From Bacillota bacterium (GTDB lineage Bacteria > Bacillota_I > Bacilli_A > ML615J-28 > CAG-698): a stretch of 48,678 nucleotides of DNA. A program made the translations under genes and the position numbers. Every line of letters begins with the position of its first letter. Positions within the stretch are counted from its first letter, which is position 1. The notes below the pieces were generated by a model, which did not search any database, was not told the DNA's origin, and saw nothing but the letters and a program-made list of their open reading frames with translations. Of the stretch, positions 17,163 to 25,523 are shown piece by piece. The stretch spans positions 1 to 48,678 of the forward strand of contig JAEYQM010000002.1 of the NCBI GenBank assembly GCA_023410025.1, read 5' to 3'.

Positions 17163-17345
17163 ATTAAAAAACCTATATGAAAAAAATTCATATAGGAGCG
17201 AGTTTTATCGCGGTACCATCCTAATTCGCACATTGTGCCTTAATTAAGTAATTGTTAACGCCAATTAACGTGGATGATTAGTCCAAACTAGGAAAGTAGC
17301 AGATTAATGAATAATATAAAGTGTCGCACCTAATCACTTCTCTCT
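17163..17345 (-). promoter_or_regulatory. T-box riboswitch of alaS
   Basis: Minus-strand leader with the T-box core: AGGATGGTACCGCG (TGGTACCGCG at 17209-17218) is followed by an intrinsic terminator. Stem I begins near AGAGAGAAGTGATTA. The GATTA/TAATC stem closes it, and the specifier region CTGCTAC offers GCU, an alanine codon, consistent with the downstream gene. The leader starts immediately after the RNase J stop. I could not assign a convincing separate promoter; it may use one within the end of the RNase J gene or readthrough. Confidence 0.93.
17166..17196 (-). terminator. T-box terminator
   Basis: CCTATATGAA (17172-17181) and TTCATATAGG (17187-17196) form a 10-bp stem with a 5-nt loop. 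Six T residues follow on the minus strand. It is the terminator alternative to the T-box antiterminator. Confidence 0.9.
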
Positions 17346-17363
17346 GAAATATTATTTCAATAT

Positions 17364-19046
17364 CTATCTTTCTTCTTTGTTTTCTTCAATATCAATTATG
17401 TTAGACATAATGATTGGATTTTTCTTTGTATGACGGTATAAAAGTTTTGATGTTGCATCGCGAACATCAGTTTTTAACTTATTCCAATCAACATATTTCT
17501 TTTTAAATGTTTTATCAATTTCAATAGTTACTGTATCTTTTACTTCAGACATAATTTCTTCAATAGTTTCAGATACTATTAGACCTTTTGTAACTATTTC
17601 AGGGCCTGATAAAATTTTCTTTTGACGAACATCTACAATTACAGATATTACTACTAAACCTTCTTGAGCAAGTAATTCTCTATCCTTTAATACATATTCA
17701 TTGATATCACCAACAATAGATCCATCAACTAGTACATCACCATGACTAATTTGATTACCCTTACTATATTTACCATCATTGAATTCAGCAATTTGACCGT
17801 TTTCTAAAACAATAATTTTACCATCATCATAACCAGCTTCTAATGCCACAAGTCTTTGTGTATATTGGTGACGATATTCTCCAATTACTGGAATGATGTA
17901 TTTAGGGTTTAACATATTATAAAGCATCTTAATGTCTTCACGACTAGCATGACTACTCTTTAAATAATCTTTTTTAATTTCTTGAACTTTAGCGCCAGCT
18001 TTATAAAGAATATCTATAGTCTTGGCAGCCATTCTTTCAGTACCTGGTACTGGAGGAGCAACTGTAACAACAATATCATCTTCTTTTATATTAATTAATC
18101 TATCTTGTTTACGACACATTCTTTGTAACATATAGAATGGTTCGTGGCGATTACCAGTTACAATAACCACCAAATCTTTATCATCATTAGCATTCTTGTC
18201 ATCTAAATAACGTAAATTTACTAAATTTTCATCAGGTATTTTTAAATATCCACTATTCATCGCAATATTAACAATCTTTTGGGCTTTACGACCAATAATC
18301 GCAATACGACGATTATTATCAACACTAACATTAATAATCTTTTGAATTCTATCTAAGTCTGATGAAAATGTTGAAAAGATAACACGTTTGTTTTGTTGTA
18401 AGGCTTCTGTAATTGTGTGAATCATGTTAACATCAGATGTAACTCTATTAAAATTTGATGTTCCAATACTTTCAGCAGCTAAGGCTAAAACACCACCTGA
18501 AGCTATTTCACTTATTTTATTAAATGATATCTTATATCGATTATCACTATTTACATCAAATGTAAAATCAGGTGCATAAACAATTGAACCATCTGGAGTC
18601 TTAATAGCAATATTAATAGCCTCTGGAATACTATGACTTACATAATAGAAATGAACTTGAACATTTCCAAACTTCATAACTTTTTCATCATTAATACGAT
18701 ATAAACGATAATCATTAATTCTCATATCATTTTCTTGCAATAAATCTTCAAGAATTGATATTGTGAAATGGGTACCATATACACCAATATTTAATTTTTT
18801 TAATACTTCTGGAACAGCTCCAATATGATCTTCATGTCCATGAGTAATAAAAAGACCTTGAACACGACTTTTATTTTCAACTAAATAACTAAAATCAGGA
18901 ATAACAGCATCTATTCCATATAAATCAACACTTGGGTACTTTAAACCGGCATCAAGAATAAATATCTGATCGTCAACTTCACAAACAAACATATTCTTTC
19001 CGTTTTCGCCTAGACCTCCCAGTGCAAAAAACTTTACTTTACTCAT
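17364..19046 (-). CDS. Ribonuclease J-type protein lacking the motif C histidine
   Basis: This is a beta-CASP metallo-beta-lactamase RNase of 560 residues, the family that performs 5'-exonucleolytic and endonucleolytic mRNA decay and rRNA maturation in Firmicutes. Metal ligands THGHEDH (His69, His71, Asp73, His74), His138 in VSHSIPE and Asp160 in APDFTFD are present. The C-terminal motif, normally P-(V/I)-H-GEYR, reads PVIGEYR, with Ile388 (codon ATT) where the last ligand should be. The phosphate-pocket segment VSGHAS reads KSSHAS. It may therefore be the weakly active or structural member of an RNase J1/J2-type pair; the partner would lie outside the window. The start follows AAAAGGTAGG. 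Confidence 0.88.
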   Translation of the reverse strand: MSKVKFFALGGLGENGKNMFVCEVDDQIFILDAGLKYPSVDLYGIDAVIPDFSYLVENKSRVQGLFITHGHEDHIGAVPEVLKKLNIGVYGTHFTISILEDLLQENDMRINDYRLYRINDEKVMKFGNVQVHFYYVSHSIPEAINIAIKTPDGSIVYAPDFTFDVNSDNRYKISFNKISEIASGGVLALAAESIGTSNFNRVTSDVNMIHTITEALQQNKRVIFSTFSSDLDRIQKIINVSVDNNRRIAIIGRKAQKIVNIAMNSGYLKIPDENLVNLRYLDDKNANDDKDLVVIVTGNRHEPFYMLQRMCRKQDRLINIKEDDIVVTVAPPVPGTERMAAKTIDILYKAGAKVQEIKKDYLKSSHASREDIKMLYNMLNPKYIIPVIGEYRHQYTQRLVALEAGYDDGKIIVLENGQIAEFNDGKYSKGNQISHGDVLVDGSIVGDINEYVLKDRELLAQEGLVVISVIVDVRQKKILSGPEIVTKGLIVSETIEEIMSEVKDTVTIEIDKTFKKKYVDWNKLKTDVRDATSKLLYRHTKKNPIIMSNIIDIEENKEER

Positions 19047-19070
19047 AATAAACCTACCTTTTCTAGAAAT

Positions 19071-19099
19071 ATTATACCAAAATCTGATAAAAAATACAA
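19071..19099 (-). promoter_or_regulatory. RNase J promoter
   Basis: TTGTAT (19094-19099), a 17-nt spacer and an extended -10 TGGTATAAT (19071-19076 for TATAAT) give a good sigma-A match. Confidence 0.7.
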
Positions 19100-19129
19100 C
19101 GAAAAAGTTTTATTTTCAGTTTTAACGTA

Positions 19130-19165
19130 TTAAAAAATAAAACCCTATTATAAGAACAGGGTTTA
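19130..19165 (-). terminator. Terminator of the spoVA-DUF1540 operon
   Basis: AAACCCT and AGGGTTT arms flank the stop codon region of the DUF1540 gene. TTTTATTTTTT follows on the minus strand. It separates the sporulation genes from the RNase J promoter. Confidence 0.8.
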
Positions 19166-19504
19166 TTCTTCTAATTGGAAGGTATTGCAAATTGTATCTA
19201 CGTATTTTAATGCTTGCTTTCCACCCGATATTTTTACCTTTGAAGCAGTGCATAACTCATTACGATTATAAATACAATTCCTACTTTCACATTCAATTGA
19301 AATATATTCATTTAAACCATCAATTTTTGAAAACTCCATTTTATATTCTTCATCTAAATTTATTTTCTTACGACGGTGAAATGATCCACATGCCGTTTGA
19401 ATATCATTTTTTGCTTCTTCGCCAATAACCCTTATTACACTTCTGCAACAACAAGTATCAGCATTATAAATACAACTTCTAACATCACATTTAAGTTTAG
19501 GCAT
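19163..19504 (-). CDS. Tandem DUF1540 cysteine-rich protein in the spoVA operon
   Basis: This is a 113-residue protein made of two DUF1540-like units. Each has the pattern C-x4-C-x-Y-N, several further cysteines, a VxxxGxxA turn and a closing C-x-(S/T)-F: residues about 6-42 and 71-109. DUF1540 domains are small, probably zinc- or metal-binding, and of unknown function. The start overlaps the end of spoVAF by eight nt, and no promoter intervenes, so it should be made with the SpoVA proteins in the forespore. That context suggests a spore role, perhaps metal or coat related. That is inference. Confidence 0.82.
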   Translation of the reverse strand: MPKLKCDVRSCIYNADTCCCRSVIRVIGEEAKNDIQTACGSFHRRKKINLDEEYKMEFSKIDGLNEYISIECESRNCIYNRNELCTASKVKISGGKQALKYVDTICNTFQLEE

Positions 19505-20900
19505 TTTTTTTCTCCTTATTTGCTACTCTAATTATTATTTCTTTTAATTTTTTTAAGTTTAATGGGATTAGTGGATATAAATATGGTATTCCAAAGCTTT
19601 TTCTTGTAATCAGGAATAGTAACCATAGACAAAAAGTAACAATAAAGCCAATTAAACCAAAAAAGTAAATACTTATTATAAAGATAAGTTTACTGATTTT
19701 ATTTGCCAGACCTAATTCATAACTTGGAGTAATGTATGTTCCAATTGCGCATATTGCTACTAAAAAAACTGTTTGAATACTAAAAACACCAACACTTATA
19801 GCAATATCGCCAATTAAAATACCTGCTACTAAACCCATAGCGGTTGACAATGCACTTGGGGTATGAATTGAAGCCATTCTTAAAAATTCTACACCAGCCT
19901 CAGCTGACATTAATTGTAAGAAAATATTAAGTTTGCTTTTATCTTCAGGAATAAAAATATTAAATAATTCTGGACTTTTAATATAATTTATTACTATTAA
20001 AAACCATATAGGTGTGAGAAATATAGATAGAATCACTCCTATAAAACGTAAGAATCTTAAGTATGTTCCCGAAATTGGCGTTTGTCTATATTCTTCTGCG
20101 TGTTGTAAATGATCAAAAAAAGTAGCAGGGGCTAAAATTACTGAAGGTGATGTATCAACAAATATTGCAAAGTATCCTTTATATAAATGGACACTGACAA
20201 TATCAGCTCTTTCTGTATATCTTACTAGAGGATAGGGATTAAATTTTTGTTTAATTAGTAATTCTTCTAAAGCTTTATCAGTCATTATTAAGTGACTAAC
20301 TTTAATTTTATTTAATTTTTCATATACATCATCGACTAGTTTTTGATCACAAATACCCTCAATATAAGATAAACAGACAAAAGTTTTTGAATTAACTCCA
20401 ATTTCAATCATTTTGTTTCTTAGTTTTCCATCTTTTATTCTTCTTCTAACTAAAGCAATATTTACATTTAAACTCTCAACAAATCCATCATGGCTACCTC
20501 TAATTACTTTTTCAGTATCAGGTTCACTAATTGATCTTGTTGGAAAATTTCTTGTTTGAATTGATATTGCCTTAATACTATCTTCAATTACAAAAACAAT
20601 ACATCCACTTAAAACCGAATCATAAATTTTTTGATAATCATCAATTATTGTAATATCCTTATGAATTATGTTATTACAAATAATTTGGAAATAATCTTCC
20701 TTTTTTTCAACTTGAGGAAGCTTTAGTAATACTTCATTTATAGAATTAATATCTTCATTATTTACTAACCCTTCAAGAAAATATAAATAAACTTCCTTAT
20801 CATATATCTTAAACTTTCTAAAGGATACATCATATGAGTATCCTACACCTAACATATTATTAATATGTTTTATATTTTCTTTAAGATTTGTACTTAGCAT
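19497..20900 (-). CDS. spoVAF: Stage V sporulation protein AF
   Basis: This 467-residue protein is homologous to GerA-type germinant receptor A subunits. A cytoplasmic N-terminal part (about 1-280) contains SISEPDTEKVIRGSHDGF, the segment that marks the SpoVAF/GerAA family, and the rest has about five membrane helices. In Bacillus it is the last gene of the spoVA operon and has an accessory role in dipicolinic acid channel function. It begins two nt after spoVAE, so coexpression is certain to be close. The length is near the usual 490. No frameshift is seen. Confidence 0.93.
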   Translation of the reverse strand: MLSTNLKENIKHINNMLGVGYSYDVSFRKFKIYDKEVYLYFLEGLVNNEDINSINEVLLKLPQVEKKEDYFQIICNNIIHKDITIIDDYQKIYDSVLSGCIVFVIEDSIKAISIQTRNFPTRSISEPDTEKVIRGSHDGFVESLNVNIALVRRRIKDGKLRNKMIEIGVNSKTFVCLSYIEGICDQKLVDDVYEKLNKIKVSHLIMTDKALEELLIKQKFNPYPLVRYTERADIVSVHLYKGYFAIFVDTSPSVILAPATFFDHLQHAEEYRQTPISGTYLRFLRFIGVILSIFLTPIWFLIVINYIKSPELFNIFIPEDKSKLNIFLQLMSAEAGVEFLRMASIHTPSALSTAMGLVAGILIGDIAISVGVFSIQTVFLVAICAIGTYITPSYELGLANKISKLIFIISIYFFGLIGFIVTFCLWLLFLITRKSFGIPYLYPLIPLNLKKLKEIIIRVANKEKKNA

Positions 20901-20901
20901 A

Positions 20902-21252
20902 CTAACCTTTTGGTTTAAAAATTAAGGCAATGAAGAATGAAAAAACAATTGCTGCTGTAATTCCATTAGCCGTTGTATCAAACATGCCGGTTGCAAGGCC
21001 AATATAACCTACCCTATTTGCTTCTTCTAAAGCAGAATTTATTAGAGCATGGCCAAATGAAGAAATTGGTATACTCGCACCAGCACCTGCAAATTTAATT
21101 AATTTATCATAAATTTTTCCAACTTCAAGTAGTGCCCCCATAAAAACAAATAAACTTGTGATATGAACTGGCATTAACTTGAATTTATCCATTAAAAACT
21201 GACCAATTGCACAAAGTAATCCTCCGACTAAAAAGGCATAAATAAATATCAT
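20902..21252 (-). CDS. spoVAE: Stage V sporulation protein AE (SpoVAEb type)
   Basis: A 116-residue membrane protein with about three or four helices, one of the core SpoVA proteins. With SpoVAC and SpoVAD it is needed for uptake of calcium dipicolinate into the forespore and its release on germination. The sequence GQFLMDKFKLMPVHITSLFVF and GAGASIPISSFGHAL fit the family and resemble SpoVAC, with which it is homologous. Its start overlaps the spoVAD stop (TAATG). Confidence 0.93.
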   Translation of the reverse strand: MIFIYAFLVGGLLCAIGQFLMDKFKLMPVHITSLFVFMGALLEVGKIYDKLIKFAGAGASIPISSFGHALINSALEEANRVGYIGLATGMFDTTANGITAAIVFSFFIALIFKPKG

Positions 21253-22259
21253 TATTCCACCCTTTCTAAAACAATTGCATGAGCAATAGCTGGAATTGTT
21301 TCTTTTTGTGCTAAAATTATTGGGTTAAGTAAGGCACCAGTACCAACAGCCAATACTTTTTTGTATTCACCGCTTAATAATCTACTAACTACATCAGTAT
21401 ATAGTACTGAAGGAAGACAACCACAACCACTACCACCACTAAAGACGTTTTGTCTTTCACGATCAAATATTATAAGCCCACCATCATTATGTTTGGCACT
21501 AATATCAATATTATATTCATTAAATATTTTTTTCACCATATCAGATCCATAATAACTTAAATCCCCAGTTATGATTAGATCATATTCTTCTGGGTCTACT
21601 TTAAAGTCTTTAAAATGTTGATAAATTGTATCAAAAGCTGCAGGAGCCATAACTCTACCCATATCTAGGGCATCATTAATCTTTGCATCAAATACCCTCC
21701 CTACAGTTGCTTTTGTAATTTTTACTTTTGATGGAATATTATTTATTAATATAGAAGTTGCTGCCGTTACTGTACATGTAAGAGATTCTGGTTTTTGTCC
21801 ACCATACTCAGTAGGATAACGATATTGTCTTTCAGCTGTGGCATTATGACTTGATATTGCAACAATTATATTATTAAAATTTCCGGAATCAATGAAGTTT
21901 CCACCAACAATTAATCCTTCAATACTTGATGAACAAGCATTAAATACACCTAAATAAGGAATATCATAATCCCTCATTGCATAATTACCAATAATAATTT
22001 GATTGTTTAAGTCTCCACTTATAACACAATCAACATCATTAATACTTAAGTTATTTTTATTTAAACAAACGTTAAAAGCATTTTTATACATTAAAATCTC
22101 AGCTTGTTCCCAAGACTTTTGTCCACAGCGTAAATCATCATAATGATTATCAAATAAATCCTTTAATGGACCATCATATTCTTTAGGTCCAACAACTACT
22201 CCAGATTCATGTATATATACATTATTAAATGTTAGACTTTTTTCTCCAATTTTACTCAT
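21252..22259 (-). CDS. spoVAD: Stage V sporulation protein AD
   Basis: SpoVAD is the thiolase-fold SpoVA subunit that binds dipicolinic acid on the outer face of the spore inner membrane. The 335 residues include the family segments VVVGPKEYDGPL, FNACSSSIEGL and FSGGSGCGCLPS. The N-terminus MSKIGEKSLTF matches family members that begin with a short polar stretch. It overlaps spoVAC by four nt (ATGA). Length and motifs are normal. Confidence 0.95.
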   Translation of the reverse strand: MSKIGEKSLTFNNVYIHESGVVVGPKEYDGPLKDLFDNHYDDLRCGQKSWEQAEILMYKNAFNVCLNKNNLSINDVDCVISGDLNNQIIIGNYAMRDYDIPYLGVFNACSSSIEGLIVGGNFIDSGNFNNIIVAISSHNATAERQYRYPTEYGGQKPESLTCTVTAATSILINNIPSKVKITKATVGRVFDAKINDALDMGRVMAPAAFDTIYQHFKDFKVDPEEYDLIITGDLSYYGSDMVKKIFNEYNIDISAKHNDGGLIIFDRERQNVFSGGSGCGCLPSVLYTDVVSRLLSGEYKKVLAVGTGALLNPIILAQKETIPAIAHAIVLERVE

Positions 22260-22696
22260 GATAAACCCCTAATAATATATAAAATTGTGCCAATAACATA
22301 ACTACTTACAACACCAACGACAATTACCGAGCCTGCAAGTTTAAAAGTATTTGTAATTATTCCTAAAATAACACCTTCACTTTTTGATTCAAGGGCACTA
22401 CTTGTCATTGAATTAGCAAATCCTGTAATTGGAATAATTGAACCAGCTCCAGCAAATTGACCGATTCTATCATAAATTCCAATTCCTGTAAGTAATGCTC
22501 CTAAAAATACCATAATGGCTGCACTTAAGTTATTTGCCATTATTTGATCTAAATCAAAAAAACTTTTAAACATTTCAATTAAGATTTGCGCAATTAAACA
22601 TATAGTTCCACCACTTACAAACGCATTAACCATATTTTTTAAAATTTTTCTTTTAGGTTCAGTCTCTTTTTTAACTTTTTCTATTTTTGAATTCAT
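22256..22696 (-). CDS. spoVAC: Stage V sporulation protein AC
   Basis: SpoVAC is a membrane protein that forms a mechanosensitive channel for dipicolinic acid release in Bacillus. From the ATG at 22696 it has 146 residues, with a charged N-terminus and about three or four helices, including SIIPITGFANSMTSSALE, a segment typical of SpoVAC. GGTGAT three nt before that ATG supports this start; the upstream TTG at 22741 lies just after a terminator and is rejected. SpoVAA and SpoVAB are absent, as in Clostridium, so the AC-AD-AE core plus AF is present. Confidence 0.93.
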   Translation of the reverse strand: MNSKIEKVKKETEPKRKILKNMVNAFVSGGTICLIAQILIEMFKSFFDLDQIMANNLSAAIMVFLGALLTGIGIYDRIGQFAGAGSIIPITGFANSMTSSALESKSEGVILGIITNTFKLAGSVIVVGVVSSYVIGTILYIIRGLS

Positions 22697-22710
22697 TATA
22701 TCACCAACAT

Positions 22711-22740
22711 TATTATTAAATTTATTACCTAATTTATACA
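22711..22740 (-). promoter_or_regulatory. Possible sigma-G-type promoter before spoVAC
   Basis: TGTATA (22735-22740) and AATAATA (22711-22717), 17 nt apart, match TGHATR and CATNHTA except for one base. A start site near 22704 would leave very little leader before the ribosome site at 22700-22705, which weakens the call. Confidence 0.3.
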
Positions 22741-22763
22741 AAAAAATTCCCTAACGGGAATTT
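22737..22763 (-). terminator. Terminator between sigF and spoVAC
   Basis: AAATTCCC (22744-22751) and GGGAATTT (22756-22763) enclose the sigF stop codon. Seven T residues follow on the minus strand. It would split the spoIIA and spoVA transcripts. Confidence 0.8.
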
Positions 22764-23362
22764 CTAATGTTCTTAAAAGCTATTTTTTCAATTCTTGATA
22801 TTTTTGATTGTGATACTTTTAAAATTCTAGCAATTTTATCTTGACTATAACCTTTATAATATTTAAGTAATATTATTTCACGGCTTACTTTATCTAAGTT
22901 ATTAATTATATCAAAATTAAAAGTATTTTTCTTATCCTCTATTAATTCAATAAATTCAGTATCCTCAGTATAACTATTTAATGATAAAATTCGATCTTTA
23001 AAATTAAGACAGTTTATAATTAATTCTTTTGAATAACCAGTTTCATTACTAATTTCATCAATTGTTTTATTTAGATTAATATTTTTTAATCGTTTTATAA
23101 TTCTATACATTTCATTATTTAACTTAATTAAACGATTATTTTTGATTTCTTTTTTTATTTCACTAATTATATAAAAACTTGCATATGTTGAAAACTTGCC
23201 CTTAGAACTATCATAGTTCTTAATGGAATTATTTAAACCCATTAAACCTGCTTGGATTAAATCTTCTTGCTCATAATTACCAACATTCATCCTTTTAGCA
23301 AGAGCAAATACTAAATTTATATTATCATAGAATAGGCTTAAATCTCTAGTCTCTTCTTGCAA
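22751..23362 (-). CDS. sigF: Sporulation sigma factor F, short form
   Basis: Sigma-F is the first forespore-specific sigma factor. The position directly after spoIIAB identifies it, and region 2 (EQEDLIQAGLMGLNNSIKNY, then KGKFSTYASFYI) and region 4 (KYYKGYSQDKIARILKVSQS) are visible. At about 203 residues it is some 50 shorter than the Bacillus protein. It lacks most of the part before region 2.1 and has a reduced region 3. The start is uncertain: the best available is a TTG at 23362 inside the 3' end of spoIIAB, with a weak GGGACGACGG upstream. The 25-nt overlap suggests translational coupling, which would keep sigma-F and its inhibitor in step. Confidence 0.85.
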   Translation of the reverse strand: MQEETRDLSLFYDNINLVFALAKRMNVGNYEQEDLIQAGLMGLNNSIKNYDSSKGKFSTYASFYIISEIKKEIKNNRLIKLNNEMYRIIKRLKNINLNKTIDEISNETGYSKELIINCLNFKDRILSLNSYTEDTEFIELIEDKKNTFNFDIINNLDKVSREIILLKYYKGYSQDKIARILKVSQSKISRIEKIAFKNIRNSR

Positions 23363-23760
23363 ATTACCGTCGTCCCTTCATTTATAGCTGATTTTACTTC
23401 TAACTCATCAGAAAAGATTTCCATAATTGTAAAACCTAATCCCGCTCTTTCTTCATTTTTCTTTGTTGAGAAAAGAGGTTCTTTAGCTTTTTCAATATCA
23501 GGTATACCTTTTCCTGTATCCTTAACAACTATTGTTAATAAATTATCCTCATAAGTAACAATTAAACCAACAAGTTGTGAATCATCACATTCATAACCAT
23601 GGTATATTGCATTTGTAACAGCCTCACTTACAATTGTTTTGATTTCATTAATAACATTTAATGTTAAATCAAGATCAAACAAAAATGTTGCTACTGTTGT
23701 TCTTGCAAAGCTAACATTTCGTAGATTTGCACTAAATTCCATTCTAAAAAGATTATTCAC
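23338..23760 (-). CDS. spoIIAB: Anti-sigma F factor and SpoIIAA kinase
   Basis: SpoIIAB binds sigma-F and holds it inactive, and phosphorylates SpoIIAA. The 140 residues form a GHKL ATPase domain: the N box EAVTNAIYHGY, the G1 box DTGKGIPD, and ERAGLGFTIME for the G2 box are all present. It starts with the base that ends spoIIAA and overlaps sigF. The size matches the family (about 146 residues). No missing residues were noticed. Confidence 0.95.
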   Translation of the reverse strand: MNNLFRMEFSANLRNVSFARTTVATFLFDLDLTLNVINEIKTIVSEAVTNAIYHGYECDDSQLVGLIVTYEDNLLTIVVKDTGKGIPDIEKAKEPLFSTKKNEERAGLGFTIMEIFSDELEVKSAINEGTTVICKKRLEI

Positions 23761-24113
23761 TATGCCACCCCTATATATTTATTTACTTCATCCTCATCGG
23801 ATTTAATTGTACAAATTTTGTGAATTCCACTTAACATGACAATTCTTTTAATATTTTCATTCATTGAACATAAAATTATTTCACCACTAACCTGTTTTAA
23901 TCGATTATACCTACCAATAATAAAGCCAATTCCACTACTATCCATGAAATTTAACTTTTTAAAGTTTAAAACTAAATACTTAATTGAATATTTATCAATA
24001 AGTTCTGCTACTCTCACCTTAATACTTTCAACATTGTGTTGATCTAGTTCTCCCGTTAAACGTAAGAACAAAGTGTTTTTTTTGATAAACATTTCAACTT
24101 TTAGTGCCATCAT
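23760..24113 (-). CDS. spoIIAA: Anti-sigma F factor antagonist
   Basis: SpoIIAA frees sigma-F by attacking the SpoIIAB complex when dephosphorylated. It is a STAS-domain protein. The phosphorylation site Ser lies in NFMDSSGIGFIIGRY, as in Bacillus. I start it at the ATG at 24113, where AGGGGGAA gives good spacing and the product is 117 residues, the same as the Bacillus protein; the longer frame to 24170 has no support. It heads the spoIIA operon. Confidence 0.95.
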   Translation of the reverse strand: MMALKVEMFIKKNTLFLRLTGELDQHNVESIKVRVAELIDKYSIKYLVLNFKKLNFMDSSGIGFIIGRYNRLKQVSGEIILCSMNENIKRIVMLSGIHKICTIKSDEDEVNKYIGVA

Positions 24114-24136
24114 TCTTCCCCCTTTACATAGTATAT

Positions 24137-24166
24137 ATTTTATCAAAACACATTTATGATATGCAA
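24137..24166 (-). promoter_or_regulatory. Promoter upstream of spoIIAA
   Basis: TTGCAT (24161-24166), an 18-nt spacer and TAAAAT (24137-24142) with a TGA extension look sigma-A-like. I did not find a convincing sigma-H box (AGGAWWW) as in Bacillus; ATCGAAT further upstream fits only a sigma-H -10. The 178-nt gap after dacF contains nothing else. Confidence 0.45.
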
Positions 24167-24262
24167 TCACTCTACAAAATATACTATTTATTTTATTCGA
24201 TAAAAGATGAAAAAAATGTCACAAATTGAAAAAAACAAGATAAAATCATTATATTTTATAAA

Positions 24263-24293
24263 TATATAAAAACCATTGAAAACTCAATGGTTT
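24263..24293 (-). terminator. dacF terminator
   Basis: AAACCATTGA (24270-24279) and TCAATGGTTT (24284-24293) form a 10-bp stem overlapping the dacF stop. TTTTTATATATTT follows on the minus strand. Confidence 0.8.
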
Positions 24294-25443
24294 AGCTATT
24301 TAAGAATATTTCTTTTAACACCTCAAAGAACACATCAAAAAATGAGGCTTTCTTTACATCTTCATAGATTTTTAAATCAATTGTTTTATAAATCATACCA
24401 TCATAATAAACTTCAAGTTTTCCAACTACTTCATCATGTTTTCCTAAATTTTCATTATTAAGGATAACTTTCTTTTCTATTTTACCAATTGGTTTACCCT
24501 TAGCCTTTAAAATATTAACATCTTCACTAGCTACTATTTTAAATTTATTTGGTTTTGTTAGTACATCTTCATAATTCATGATTAATTCATCTTTTGATAA
24601 ATATTTATGGGTTTCATAATTACTTGTTGCATAGTTTAATAGATTTACTGTATCTTGAGTTCTTTTATCAGGATTTTCACAACCCATGACAACAGCAATA
24701 AATCTAGTGTTATTTTTATTAATTGTCGATGAAAGGCAGTATTTTGCTCCTTCTGTCCAACCTGTCTTTAAACCATCAACTCCGTTCATAAACTTTACAA
24801 GTTTATTTGTGTTAACTAACCAGAATTTCTTTGTTGGAATGTTTTCACGGACATAATCTTCATATCGTGATGTATATGATAGTATTTTTGGATATTTATT
24901 GATTAGATGAGCTGACATTATTGCCATATCATAACTACATGAGTAGTGGTTTGGATCATCAAATCCATAGGCATTTACGAAATTAGTGTTTTTTAGATTT
25001 AAGTCTTTAGCTTTTTGATTCATCATCCCAACAAATGCATCAACACTTCCGCCAACATATACACCTAAACTCATGGCGGCATCATTTGCAGAGGCAATAG
25101 CTACTGATTTTAATAAATCATGAACACTCATTTCCTCATTTACTTCTAGAAATATTTGAGATCCACCAAGTTCACTAGCAGCCTCAGGTGTTGCAACCAT
25201 ATCTTCAAATTTAATTTTTCCAATATCAAGAGCTTCCATTACTAAAATCATTGTCATTATTTTAGTCATTGAAGCCATTGGAAGTTGTTCAAAAGCATTT
25301 TTTTCATAAATTATCCTTTCAGTAGTTGCCTCAATAAGAATTGCACTTTTACTATTTGGTGCAAGTTCTGCTTGAGCTGTTACTGAAAAATTAAAAAAAC
25401 CAAAAAAAGCAAATATAATTAAAATTATTAACAGTTTTTTCAT
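24292..25443 (-). CDS. D-alanyl-D-alanine carboxypeptidase (DacF-like)
   Basis: This is a low-molecular-mass penicillin-binding protein of family S11 that trims the terminal D-Ala from peptidoglycan stem peptides. A signal peptide (about 1-25, ending AQA) is followed by the three active-site motifs: SMTK (58-61), SAN (118-120) and KTG (226-228). A C-terminal PBP5-like domain and a short amphipathic tail anchor follow. In Bacillus dacF lies just upstream of spoIIA, and this order is kept, so dacF is the likely identity. However, an intrinsic terminator separates it from spoIIAA here. The ribosome site is AGAGGGG. Confidence 0.9.
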   Translation of the reverse strand: MKKLLIILIIFAFFGFFNFSVTAQAELAPNSKSAILIEATTERIIYEKNAFEQLPMASMTKIMTMILVMEALDIGKIKFEDMVATPEAASELGGSQIFLEVNEEMSVHDLLKSVAIASANDAAMSLGVYVGGSVDAFVGMMNQKAKDLNLKNTNFVNAYGFDDPNHYSCSYDMAIMSAHLINKYPKILSYTSRYEDYVRENIPTKKFWLVNTNKLVKFMNGVDGLKTGWTEGAKYCLSSTINKNNTRFIAVVMGCENPDKRTQDTVNLLNYATSNYETHKYLSKDELIMNYEDVLTKPNKFKIVASEDVNILKAKGKPIGKIEKKVILNNENLGKHDEVVGKLEVYYDGMIYKTIDLKIYEDVKKASFFDVFFEVLKEIFLNS

Positions 25444-25489
25444 AAATACCCCTCTATTAAATAATTATTATAAATAAGGTCTATTTATG

Positions 25490-25523
25490 AATAAAACATG
25501 CATGATATTATTCATGCATGTTT
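25490..25523 (-). terminator. Terminator after the pyrophosphatase
   Basis: AAACATGCATGA (25494-25505) and TCATGCATGTTT (25512-25523) form a 12-bp stem with a 6-nt loop. The tail TTTTATTC is short. Confidence 0.65.

Noticed and set aside
24170..24260. Sigma-H promoter for the spoIIA operon
   Set aside because: Only the -10-like ATCGAAT is present; no AGGAWWW box lies at the required distance.
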